The notes under the pieces are model-generated. The model was not told where the DNA came from and made no database searches. It saw only the letters and a program-made list of their open reading frames with translations. This document shows positions 25,178 through 33,241 of a stretch of DNA of 64,000 nt, piece by piece. The stretch's first letter is position 1. Every line of letters starts with the position of its first letter. Source of the stretch: Paenibacillus sp. G2S3 (lineage in GTDB: Bacteria; Bacillota; Bacilli; Paenibacillales; Paenibacillaceae); the NCBI RefSeq assembly GCF_030123105.1, contig NZ_CP126095.1:3658001-3722000 (forward strand), given 5' to 3'. Both the position numbers and the translations under genes were made by a program.

Positions 25178-26116
25178 CTATGGGAGTTCTATACGATACC
25201 GTCTTTCCTCACTTGATAAGCTGAATCCGACAGATTCATAAAGATGTAATGCAGAATCATTATCGGTTAACACCATTAAATTAGCTTCATCAAGTTCATG
25301 TGTTCTGAAATAATTTAAAGCTTGTGAAAGCATGTACTTAGCAATTCCTGATCTTCTCCACGGCTCAAGTACAAATACATTTTCAATATACCCACTTTTC
25401 TCTTCCTGCCATACCATCAAGCTACCAACAATCCTCTCCCCTTGCCGAACAACCATCGAGTTCCAAAGAGGATTTTGCTTAAACTGAGATAGTCGCTCTT
25501 TACCTAGTGGAGTATCTGGCCAAACCTCAGCTTCCAATTCTAAATAATGATCTTCTTCTTGAGACGTCTCCATCATCCAAGTAGCGAATTCAAACTCCTT
25601 ACTCAAAGTGGGGCTAGGCAAAGTGTCATTAAGTTTATGATTCATTTTAAATAAGCTATTGTATTGACTGAAGCCCTTTTCTTTTTCAAAAAATTGCGTG
25701 TTCGCGATCTCCGACGAGTTATTCCCCACACATAGAGTCGTTTTGTACTCTGCTGATAAAGTTTCCTTTAGTTCAAGTGCTCTCAAGAGGAGCGTTTGAT
25801 ACAAACTCTCTAATAAATCATAGTCTTCTTCTCGTTCAGTAATTGTTTTCAAATTCAAATAGATTGAATGTCTGCTTTCCTCTGAGCGCCCAGGTGGCAC
25901 AATATTTATGATCTCTACTTGACCTTTAGCAACCATTTTTCCATTTTCAAAGGCGCAGTACACATTCTCCCAGTTATCCTCATCACCAACCCACCAAAAA
26001 ACAGCATTTTCCCGCGCTGTAACCGAGTTATATAACTCACCCAGTAATGGCATGTCCCCTTGTTCAAAATGACGGATCGTTATTCCTTCTGATGAAAGAA
26101 TCGTAGATTTTGTCAA
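25178..26116 (-). CDS. GNAT family N-acetyltransferase, double-domain
   Basis: About 312 residues. The C-terminal GNAT domain is clear: GSLMVWQEEKSGYIENVFVL, then the acetyl-CoA loop PWRRSGIAKYML, then NDSALHLYESVGF. The N-terminal half looks like a degenerate second GNAT domain (TIRHFEQGDMPLLGELYNSV). I choose the TTG at 26116 because AAAAGGGG lies 7 bases upstream; upstream in-frame ATGs lack a ribosome binding site. The acceptor is unknown. Confidence 0.78.
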   Translation of the reverse strand: MTKSTILSSEGITIRHFEQGDMPLLGELYNSVTARENAVFWWVGDEDNWENVYCAFENGKMVAKGQVEIINIVPPGRSEESRHSIYLNLKTITEREEDYDLLESLYQTLLLRALELKETLSAEYKTTLCVGNNSSEIANTQFFEKEKGFSQYNSLFKMNHKLNDTLPSPTLSKEFEFATWMMETSQEEDHYLELEAEVWPDTPLGKERLSQFKQNPLWNSMVVRQGERIVGSLMVWQEEKSGYIENVFVLEPWRRSGIAKYMLSQALNYFRTHELDEANLMVLTDNDSALHLYESVGFSLSSEERRYRIELP

Positions 26117-26264
26117 AACAAAACCCCTTTTCATATAAATTTTGGCATACATTAAGGGTAGCACATCTCTTCCAATTTCACTTGTTAATGAATAGTTATA
26201 ATTAATTCTTATATACCGTAACATTTTTCGAATGAACCCTGTCTTACTTATATAGGGGGACTAA

Positions 26265-26660
26265 ATGATGAAGAGACGATTTTTTATAGGCATTTCTATA
26301 TTTTTAGTGGGTATTGTGATAGCTATAGGGATCGGTACGATATCAAATATCCTAACTCCATTTAAGAGTTTCTCGCTCACTGTAGATAATCAGTCGGATG
26401 ATGATATTAGCTCTATTGAAATAGGTTTAATCGATATGGACTCCAAGGAATTGTTTACAAGTCCCATCAAGAAAGATCATATGAAAAAGTTCAAACCCAC
26501 ACTAAACTTAAGTGGTGAAGGTGCTATTTATCTTAAATATACTGATGCCAAAGGACAATCCACCCAAGAAACAGTATGTGGCTATACAGAGTATCTGTCT
26601 GGTTATTCAACAATCACGATTACTAATGAGGGCGTAACTGTTGTTCAGCAATGTAATTAA
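26265..26660 (+). CDS. Membrane-anchored hypothetical protein
   Basis: 131 residues. One N-terminal hydrophobic segment (about residues 5-28) acts as anchor or uncleaved signal, followed by an extracytoplasmic domain with alternating beta-strand-like segments and two cysteines (near 105 and 130). Two ATGs are adjacent (26265, 26268) behind AGGGGGAC. It is divergent from the acetyltransferase. I do not recognise the family. Confidence 0.65.
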   Translation: MMKRRFFIGISIFLVGIVIAIGIGTISNILTPFKSFSLTVDNQSDDDISSIEIGLIDMDSKELFTSPIKKDHMKKFKPTLNLSGEGAIYLKYTDAKGQSTQETVCGYTEYLSGYSTITITNEGVTVVQQCN

Positions 26661-26692
26661 ATGCGTCCCCCCCCCAAAAAAAGAGGACGTAA

Positions 26693-26718
26693 ACCCTTTA
26701 GGTTCACCTCCTCTTTTC
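26693..26718 (+). terminator. Intrinsic terminator of the membrane-anchored protein gene
   Basis: GAGG..GT.AACC pairs with GGTT.AC..CCTC, followed by TTTTC. A run of nine C and seven A directly precedes it. Confidence 0.75.
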
Positions 26719-26835
26719 ATTTATTTAGCTTACAAGTCTTCTCTAAGATAAAAAGCCGCCATGACAATTTCACCATTTCATCTATTCCGAATTCCAGCTA
26801 CCAACTTAGATCATTCTCAGCACGCTTATAATCGT

Positions 26836-27249
26836 TTACGCCTTCACCAGAAGACTTAATTGCCAGGTCACGCCAAATCTGTCCGCTACCCAACCGAATT
26901 TAGGACTGAATGGGTAACTTCCTAGAGGCATAAGGATCTGTCCACCTTGCGCTAATGATTCGAAGACCCGATCAATTTCAGCTTCACTCTCACAATTTAC
27001 ATATAAGGATATCGCTGGTGTAAAGGTGAACCCATGCTGAACATGGCTATCTATACACATAAATACTTGTCCATGTATAGAAAAGGAAGCCTGAAAAACA
27101 CTCCCTTCAGGTCCTGCTTCGTTCGGTCCATAGCGCTTAATACTAATAACTTCGGAATCATCAAATAAGGAAGTATAGAAATTCATAGCTTCTTCTGCCT
27201 TCCCTTCGAACATTAGAAAAGGCATTATCTTTTGATTCGTTTCCTTCAT
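26836..27249 (-). CDS. VOC family protein, PhnB-like
   Basis: 137 residues with the vicinal-oxygen-chelate pattern of PhnB/DUF3465-type proteins: IMPFLMFEGKAEEAMNFYTSLF at the start, YVNCESEAEIDRVFESLAQGG in the middle, FGWVADRFGVTWQLS at the end. Members are often cytoplasmic proteins of unknown substrate. It may be co-transcribed with panE, whose stop is 34 bases away on the same strand (panE lies upstream). Confidence 0.8.
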   Translation of the reverse strand: MKETNQKIMPFLMFEGKAEEAMNFYTSLFDDSEVISIKRYGPNEAGPEGSVFQASFSIHGQVFMCIDSHVQHGFTFTPAISLYVNCESEAEIDRVFESLAQGGQILMPLGSYPFSPKFGWVADRFGVTWQLSLLVKA

Positions 27250-27283
27250 GATTGTCCAGCTCCCTATTGTGATTTAATATAGA

Positions 27284-28207
27284 TCAGTTCATATCATTAA
27301 CGCTTTCGTATACTTTCAAACGGGCATACACGGTTTCGAGAACCGGATATGCATCTTGACCCGGTAAAGCCATAGCTAGAAGAGCACCATGTAGATGATC
27401 TGCTTCTACAGGTAGTTGCTTATGCATGTCCCGATGCATGGATGAAGTAAATTCGGGTAGCACAGAAAGCATCTTTTGCATCGTGGACGCTGCCATTTCC
27501 GGTCCCACAGGCATTCCAGCATGTTGAGCCAGACTCACAATCTCTTGCAGAAGCTGCTCATAGATAGCACGTGCTTTAGGGGATGCCAAAATAGGTCCAA
27601 CTGAGCTATCCATTAAGGTTGTAATCCCACTTAGACTAGCTACAAAAATATATTTCTGCCACACTTCGCGCTGAATATCAGAACTTAATGTCACTGCGAA
27701 ACCAGCATTATCCAAATGACTCAGAAGCAACTGTGTTCGTTCTGACTCACCAACTGCCCATTCACCAAACACAATACTATGGAACGAACTGCTTTGAACA
27801 ATAGTACCTGCTGAATCTAGAGTTGTTTCTATATAACAGAGACCACCTAGTACATGTTCTGGGCCAAAACGCTTCTGCAAAATGCTAAATTGATCATAAC
27901 CATTGAGGAGCGGGAGTATTAGTGTATGTTCACCGACGTAGGGTTCAATGTCATTCATTACCTGAGGCAAATGGTATGCCTTGACCGCTATAATAATGCA
28001 GTCGAAAGGCTTTGCCCCTTCCCTATATGTAGTTGTTCGCACTGAAGTCTGAAAATCTCCATGAACACTTTTTACGATCAAGCCGTCCGCCTCTAACTGA
28101 AGCTGTTTAGCAGTACGTACGAGAAAAGTAACATCTTCTCCTTTTTGAACTAAACGCCCCCCGAAATATCCACCTATAGCTCCTGCACCCACGATAAGAA
28201 AACGCAT
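27284..28207 (-). CDS. panE: 2-dehydropantoate 2-reductase (ketopantoate reductase) family
   Basis: NADPH-dependent reduction of ketopantoate to pantoate for coenzyme A synthesis. It has 307 residues. The Rossmann motif GAGAIGGYFGGRL is at residues 7-19. The catalytic Lys lies near 187 (REVWQKYIFVASLSG), and the C-terminal domain has SSMHRDM. GGGGAG precedes the ATG. Genomes often hold several paralogues, so the physiological substrate could differ. A short leader ORF and terminator lie upstream. Confidence 0.8.
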   Translation of the reverse strand: MRFLIVGAGAIGGYFGGRLVQKGEDVTFLVRTAKQLQLEADGLIVKSVHGDFQTSVRTTTYREGAKPFDCIIIAVKAYHLPQVMNDIEPYVGEHTLILPLLNGYDQFSILQKRFGPEHVLGGLCYIETTLDSAGTIVQSSSFHSIVFGEWAVGESERTQLLLSHLDNAGFAVTLSSDIQREVWQKYIFVASLSGITTLMDSSVGPILASPKARAIYEQLLQEIVSLAQHAGMPVGPEMAASTMQKMLSVLPEFTSSMHRDMHKQLPVEADHLHGALLAMALPGQDAYPVLETVYARLKVYESVNDMN

Positions 28208-28244
28208 GATAGTCTCCCCTTCTTTTTCCTAAATTTGAACAAAC

Positions 28245-28277
28245 AAAAAGACCTTTTAGCTATTTGCTAAACAGGTC
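28245..28277 (-). terminator. Terminator in the panE leader (possible attenuator)
   Basis: GACCTGTTTAGC pairs with GCTAAAAGGTC (28250-28277) and is followed on the minus strand by UUUUUGUUUG. It sits after the leader ORF and about 40 bases before the panE start, so read-through would be needed for panE expression from the upstream promoter. Confidence 0.8.
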
Positions 28278-28295
28278 CGAAAGGCAAAAAAAGAG

Positions 28296-28349
28296 TCAAG
28301 TATCGACCGTTCTTTTGTCTCGGTCCTTACGGATCAGAGCAAAATCCAA
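28296..28349 (-). CDS. Putative leader peptide upstream of panE (17 residues)
   Basis: TTG-started ORF encoding MDFALIRKDRDKRTVDT, with a strong GGAGGTGA at correct spacing. A longer 22-residue reading starts at the ATG at 28364 but has no ribosome binding site. The peptide is rich in Arg, Lys and Asp, with R/K-x-R/K patterns. It lies between a candidate promoter and a terminator in front of panE. Coding is inferred from the ribosome binding site and position only. Confidence 0.45.
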   Translation of the reverse strand: MDFALIRKDRDKRTVDT

Positions 28350-28444
28350 CGAGTTCACCTCCATGGCTACAAGTTAATTACTATTCATTTATCAAAACCT
28401 ATTAGAGCACCATTCGATGATTTATCGATACAGTCTCTCTGGTT

Positions 28445-28473
28445 AGTATAGCAAAAGATAACATTCCTGTATA
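28445..28473 (-). promoter_or_regulatory. Candidate promoter of the panE leader
   Basis: On the minus strand TATACA and TATACT (28450-28445) are spaced by 17 bp. It would give a leader of about 230 nt before panE. Confidence 0.45.
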
Positions 28474-28494
28474 ACAGTATTTGGGGAACTCTCC

Positions 28495-30270
28495 TTAAAG
28501 ACTTGTAGTTTTGATCCACAGTTTAGAGATATCCAGAAATCCGAATGAGCTGGTGTGAAGTCCAAACAAGCTTTGATTTAGCTGCGCTTTTTTATTCATA
28601 TGACAGCCATATAACACCCAATAGTTATCTCTAAGCAAGCCTTCTGCTTGATTCAGCAACCTAATTCTTTCTTCCTTAGGGGATTGCGTGAAATCGGTGA
28701 GTACATCTGAGAATAACAAGATCTGATCGTCACTGAGCAGAGAAAATAGATAATTACGTTTATTATTAAAGTAGTTAACCATTCCCCACTGCCAATCATC
28801 TTCAAGTACCTCTTCAGCAAGGAAGATCTCTGCGGTGTTCTTTAAATCTGCTGAGTTAAACTCATTCAATAAACACAGTTCAATTTGCAGACCTACTGAA
28901 GCTGCTCGTGCTTGAAGCCACAGGGCTTCTTCTCGCTCTTCTTTTTTATCCTTTGTAGCTAAAGTTAACGTTTCCCCCTGATAGCCACTTGCCACTAGAA
29001 CCTCTCTCGCGTGTTCCAAGCTAGGCTCAATAATGCTTCTCTTACTGCTCTCCCAAGGTAAAAAACTATCCGCAGGGGTACTACGGTTCCCTCCTAACTC
29101 CGTAATTAAGGCAGCACGACTGTAGAGGATTCGTATGGCTTGCCGAAATCGTTGATGTTGATGAACACCTTCCTTATGGAAATTGAACAAGAGATATCGG
29201 CATCCCAAGGCAGGGTAATCAATACTATGGTTACAGATGATATTAGGTAATAAACCTTCCTTGGCGGAGTCTGGTAGTTCATACAATCGTTCACTTGAAG
29301 CTTGTTCTGGCAAATACCAGATTTCCACACGATCTAGCAGCGGGCGTATACCGTAATAATAATCAAATGCTGCGAGGACTAGCACATCTTCATTAAGATC
29401 TAGTAAACGATAGGGTCCTGTTCCACTCACTTCATTAGCGAGATCTACGTCATGAGGAAGAATCGACATATGAATACAGCTGAACATGTGGAGAAAAAAG
29501 AGATTCGGACGAGACAGCTCAAACCTGATTCTGTGATCTCCTTCTATCTCTACTCGTTCAATATCTTTGTACAGGCTTAATGCCGGACTGTTCAAATCTA
29601 TAAGGCGCTGAAAGGTCTCTTTTACATCTCTCGAAGTCATAATCCTGCCGTGATGGAACCGCACACCTTTACGGAGATAGAAAATATAACTTGTACAATC
29701 TTCATTGGCTTCCCACATATGAGCTAACCCGGGGAGAAAGGTATCGCTTGCCGCATCATAAGTAACTAGTGTGCTATAAATTTGTCCGAGTAAGTAGGAT
29801 TCAAACGCGGTGTATACATAAGCTGGATCTAGCACTTCCATATGCCGATTACGTGTGATTCGCAAGACGTCCAACCCTGATGTCGACTCAGTTTCACTAC
29901 GGAAGCCCATCTGCTTGTTTAACACCAATAATAACCGTTCCTTTAATGGGTCGCTAACCTGACCACGACTTAATAACTCTATAGCTTCTTTAATCTTCCC
30001 CTTATTAATCAGTTCCTGAAAGCTGTCCTCCAGCACCTCTTCAATCGTTCGTAGAAAAGTTAGCTGCGAAATATTCCCACGCCCTCTTCCCGGCTGCCAG
30101 TGTATAAACCCCTGATCTTCAAGCTTTCGCAGAATAAACTTTACATTACGAGGAGTACAGCACAGAATCGAAGCCAGTCTATCTATCGTCACAGGAATAG
30201 CTGCCCCTATATCTATTGGGGATGGGATGGCTATTGCTAAACATAAAAAATGATTATTAATATGGTCCAC
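28495..30270 (-). CDS. SgrR-like transcriptional regulator (HTH plus solute-binding domain)
   Basis: 591 residues. The N-terminal winged HTH (about 25-75, TIDRLASILCCTPRNVKFIL) resembles SgrR. From about 145 a periplasmic-binding-like domain of the oligopeptide-binding type follows without a signal peptide: VYTAFESYLLGQIYSTLVTYD, then RKGVRFHHGRIMTSRDVKETF. Such proteins bind a small ligand in the cytoplasm and regulate a divergent transporter; here it is divergent from an MFS exporter. The ligand is unknown. Confidence 0.85.
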   Translation of the reverse strand: MDHINNHFLCLAIAIPSPIDIGAAIPVTIDRLASILCCTPRNVKFILRKLEDQGFIHWQPGRGRGNISQLTFLRTIEEVLEDSFQELINKGKIKEAIELLSRGQVSDPLKERLLLVLNKQMGFRSETESTSGLDVLRITRNRHMEVLDPAYVYTAFESYLLGQIYSTLVTYDAASDTFLPGLAHMWEANEDCTSYIFYLRKGVRFHHGRIMTSRDVKETFQRLIDLNSPALSLYKDIERVEIEGDHRIRFELSRPNLFFLHMFSCIHMSILPHDVDLANEVSGTGPYRLLDLNEDVLVLAAFDYYYGIRPLLDRVEIWYLPEQASSERLYELPDSAKEGLLPNIICNHSIDYPALGCRYLLFNFHKEGVHQHQRFRQAIRILYSRAALITELGGNRSTPADSFLPWESSKRSIIEPSLEHAREVLVASGYQGETLTLATKDKKEEREEALWLQARAASVGLQIELCLLNEFNSADLKNTAEIFLAEEVLEDDWQWGMVNYFNNKRNYLFSLLSDDQILLFSDVLTDFTQSPKEERIRLLNQAEGLLRDNYWVLYGCHMNKKAQLNQSLFGLHTSSFGFLDISKLWIKTTSL

Positions 30271-30414
30271 GAACGTTCACTCCTTTAAAGGTGAAACAAT
30301 GTAACTATTTCTTACACTTTTACTTCCCCCTTTTATCATTATAATTATACATATATCAGTAATGAATATGCAGTACTAATATTATAGCTATCAGATTAGG
30401 AGACCTTTTCAATT

Positions 30415-31659
30415 ATGAATCAGCATCTAAGGCATATTCACCCATTAGCTTGGACTATCATTGTCGGTACAATGTTCGGACGTTTGGTAACTTCAATGAG
30501 CATTCCGTTCTTATCCATCTATTTAACTCAAGTCCTTGGAGCTACCCCCACCCAAACGGGGATTACGGTAGCCGTCAGCTCGTTGGCGGGCGTAATGGCC
30601 AGCTTCTACGGAGGATATATCTCGGATATTGTAGGCCGCAAAATCGTCATGTTAATCTCCGTATTCGGCTGGGCGGCGGTATTCTTCGGATTCTCTGTTG
30701 CACAACATCTGTGGGTGTTCTTCCTGGTGAACACCCTGAACGGATTATGCAGATCCGTTTTTGAGCCCACATCACGGGCACTTTTATCCGACATTACACC
30801 AGCTGAAAGTAAGCTGCTTGTATTCAATCTTAGATACGCTGCGATAAACCTTGGTGTTGTCTTTGGTCCGATTATTGGAGTGCAGCTCGGTTCTGCCGAA
30901 TCTACGTTTCCCTTTATGATCGCTGGAATTGTATATGTTGCATACGGTCTTGTGTTATTCGTGCAATTCAAATTGCATCGTTCAACCATGGAGAGTCATA
31001 CTCAAGCTGAACCACCACGTTTACTTGAAGCCTTGGCAACAACCGGTAGAGACCGTGTATTCTTGCCAGTTCTGCTCGGTACAATCTTTTGTGTACTAGG
31101 ATACGGACATTTTGGCTCAACTATGGCGCAATATTTAGCAATGAACACCCATTTCACAAATGGTGGGCAATTATTTTCCTATATGTTGTCACTCAATGCC
31201 ATCACAGTGCTCGTAGTACAGTATCCTATCGTACGTACTGCTAGTAAATTCTCACCGATTGTTCCATTGATTCTCGGGAATATCTGCGTTGCATTCAGTC
31301 TTCTCTTAGTAGGTTTGGCTGAAGGCGTAGCCCTTCTTATGTTCAGTGTGGTTCTGTTTACAATTGGGGAAGTTCTGCTCTTTACGATGATGGATATGTT
31401 AATTGATCGGATCGCAAAGCCAGAAATGAAAGGTACGTACTTCGGAACGATTGGCTTTAACAATTTGGGAAGTGTAATCGCGCCAATCTTCGGAGGTGTA
31501 TTACTAGATCATTATGGAGCTCAGAACGGTCTTACGATCTTCCTGCCACTCGCTTTAACTACAGCTATAGGTCTTCCTTTTCTATTCGTAGCGCACAAGA
31601 GGCTTACTGCCAGAGAGAAGTTAACGCATGGTGTTGAGACTAACACGGTTAATGGATGA
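30415..31659 (+). CDS. MFS transporter, drug/sugar efflux type
   Basis: 414 residues, about twelve membrane segments. The MFS signature between segments 2 and 3 is GGYISDIVGRKIVMLIS (about residues 62-78). TTAGGAG precedes the ATG. It is divergent from the SgrR-like regulator, a pairing reminiscent of sgrR and setA in enterics, which suggests export of a metabolite or sugar analogue controlled by that regulator. It is followed by a decayed ORF on the other strand. Confidence 0.85.
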   Translation: MNQHLRHIHPLAWTIIVGTMFGRLVTSMSIPFLSIYLTQVLGATPTQTGITVAVSSLAGVMASFYGGYISDIVGRKIVMLISVFGWAAVFFGFSVAQHLWVFFLVNTLNGLCRSVFEPTSRALLSDITPAESKLLVFNLRYAAINLGVVFGPIIGVQLGSAESTFPFMIAGIVYVAYGLVLFVQFKLHRSTMESHTQAEPPRLLEALATTGRDRVFLPVLLGTIFCVLGYGHFGSTMAQYLAMNTHFTNGGQLFSYMLSLNAITVLVVQYPIVRTASKFSPIVPLILGNICVAFSLLLVGLAEGVALLMFSVVLFTIGEVLLFTMMDMLIDRIAKPEMKGTYFGTIGFNNLGSVIAPIFGGVLLDHYGAQNGLTIFLPLALTTAIGLPFLFVAHKRLTAREKLTHGVETNTVNG

Positions 31660-31660
31660 T

Positions 31661-31935
31661 TTAGTTTTTCTGGTCTCTAAAGTTTTTTACGGACTCAATA
31701 TTTTCAGGGTAAATACCTAAATTGTCCCATAGTGTCAACACTTTGTTCGTTATGTCATCGAATACTTTTACATCATTCCAGTTACCATAGGATTCATGTA
31801 TCTTATGTAAGATCGGTGAAAGGTCCTCCCATATTCCATCTAAATACGGGTATTGCCCACATATAACGGACGATGGATTTAAATCTCTTCATTGCAAAAG
31901 AACGAGAAAAAATCTAATGTAATCTCACGTGAAAA
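31661..31935 (-). pseudogene. Frameshifted remnant of an unidentified gene
   Basis: An open frame from 31888 to the stop at 31661 (76 codons, no start) has protein-like composition: SSVICGQYPYLDGIWEDL, then ESYGNWNDVKVFDDITNKVL. Upstream, a second frame reads REITLDFFSFFCNEEI and stops where the first begins, as expected from a frameshift near 31885. No family is recognised. Its stop abuts the MFS gene end. Confidence 0.5.
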
Positions 31936-31970
31936 CAAGCCCACTACGCCTATACGGGCATTGTGGGCTT
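31931..31970 (-). terminator. Terminator of the stalk-domain protein gene
   Basis: AAGCCCAC (31937-31944) pairs with GTGGGCTT (31963-31970), followed on the minus strand by GUUUUC. It lies just after the stop. Confidence 0.7.
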
Positions 31971-31982
31971 TGCTGCTTAATC

Positions 31983-32660
31983 TTACTTGTAAATTGAAGT
32001 ATCTAGCGGAATAATGAACCCGCCGTCAACAGCTTGTGTCACATTTATTGTGATGTTCTTTACTCCAGAAATATCTACCTCAATCGTCTGGAGATCACTA
32101 TTAGGCGAAATCTTCTCTACTTTTTTAAGGAGCACATTTTTGTCATTATCCCTAATTTCAAGAGACTCCACTTCCTTGCCGACTGCAGCGAATTGCAGAA
32201 CAAGCTTCTGATATCTGCCGTTAGGGCTGAGCGCGGTATATTTAATATTGGAATTAGGTGCGCTGTAAAGAACTTCCTTATAATTCTTGCCGCCGTATTT
32301 GGTCAGTGCAGGGTCCTTGGTATGCAGACTGGTGTTAAACTCCTCCTGCTTCACGGGAACGCCTGCCTGCTGTTCGCCAATAATCACCTCTTTGGCTGTC
32401 CCGTCATAATTCACCGGAACATCCAGCAGCTCAGAAACAGATCGTACCGGAAGATACGTAGTTCCTTTATAAGTAATGGGAAGCACCGCTTTGCCATTGC
32501 CATCTTTGAGAGTGGTAATCTCCCCGTTCACTCTGATTTTTAAATCTCCGTTTAACAACGCTTTAATTTCTTGGAGATGCGAGCTCGCGAAAACACCTGT
32601 GCCCATGCCCACTAAAAGTATCATAGTACCGCATAAAGTCGTAACAACCTTCTTCTTCAT
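31983..32660 (-). CDS. Secreted stalk-domain protein (copper amine oxidase N-terminal domain-like)
   Basis: 225 residues. The signal peptide (MKKKVVTTLCGTMILLVGMG, cleaved near FAS) is followed by a stalk domain at about 40-95: IRVNGE near 43 and TYKGTTYLPVRSVSELLDVPVNYD. This domain is very common in Paenibacillus surface proteins and is not itself an oxidase. The C-terminal region (about 125-225) is beta-rich and unassigned. AGGAGG precedes the ATG. Flanked by decayed sequence. Confidence 0.8.
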   Translation of the reverse strand: MKKKVVTTLCGTMILLVGMGTGVFASSHLQEIKALLNGDLKIRVNGEITTLKDGNGKAVLPITYKGTTYLPVRSVSELLDVPVNYDGTAKEVIIGEQQAGVPVKQEEFNTSLHTKDPALTKYGGKNYKEVLYSAPNSNIKYTALSPNGRYQKLVLQFAAVGKEVESLEIRDNDKNVLLKKVEKISPNSDLQTIEVDISGVKNITINVTQAVDGGFIIPLDTSIYK

Positions 32661-32882
32661 TTCTGTTTTCCTCCTCTTGGGATTTCTTCAAATCCAGGAA
32701 CTCCGGAAACAACGGTTATTTGAGAGATAATCTCTCTGAAAGATTACGCTACATGTGGGATAGTCTCTGCGTTTTTAGAGTTGAAGATTTCACCACATTA
32801 TATCACGAAACCCAATGCTTCATTTCTATTTCTCCCTTCTTCCAAACTACTGATTAACCCAGCCCATTCTAAAAGCATATAA

Positions 32883-33121
32883 CTATATTCTCCATGCGTA
32901 CTTCATTCCCATAGCAGTGCCAACTACTCGCCAGATCCACGGGCTGTCTCTTTCAATTTTTTGAATTAACTGACTCACTCGTCTCTGGGATACACCGATT
33001 AGCTTGACCAACTTTTTTTTGTGATGTGGATGTTGAGATCCTCCACTTTACTAGGTATTAAAATAAACCTTTGATTTGCATCCCATCTCTTTTGGGTCAC
33101 TACAATGATGTGACCGTGCAT
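32883..33121 (-). pseudogene. Frameshifted helix-turn-helix protein remnant
   Basis: Read from the ATG at 33121: MHGHIIVVTQKRWDANQRFI, then PSKVEDLNIHITK. The frame is lost at a run of eight A (33013-33020). After adding one base it continues KKLVKLIGVSQRRVSQLIQK, an HTH-like segment, then ends RVVGTAMGMKYAWRI. Length 239 nt is one base short of a whole number of codons. Function unknown. Confidence 0.55.
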
Positions 33122-33181
33122 CCAAAAGAATCAGGAGCTCGAGCTGCAGGCTCGCTGCTCAGCCGTTTGCTAATCGCCATC

Positions 33182-33222
33182 CAGTCTACAACTTTATTTC
33201 TCAGTCTAATACTTTATTTTCT
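33182..33222. repeat. Two adjacent 20/21-bp direct repeats
   Basis: CAGTCTACAACTTTATTTCT (33182-33201) is followed at once by CAGTCTAATACTTTATTTTC plus T (33202-33222). They lie just downstream of the anti-sigma gene stop and could be binding sites or the end of a lost mobile element. Confidence 0.6.
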
Positions 33223-33241
33223 TCTGACATTAATTATTTAG

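Larger units (their letters stand above)
32661..33241. other. Gene-poor, decayed interval
   Basis: About 580 bases with no intact gene. It contains a frameshifted HTH remnant at 32883-33121 and a tandem 20-bp repeat at 33182-33222. On the minus strand 33122-33195 a short open frame (WMAISKRLSSEPAARAPDSF) may be another fragment. Nothing else supported. Confidence 0.5.

Noticed and set aside
28208..28380. T-box or known riboswitch upstream of panE
   Set aside because: No T-box consensus (AGGGTGGNACCGCG) and no recognisable aptamer; described instead as leader ORF plus terminator.
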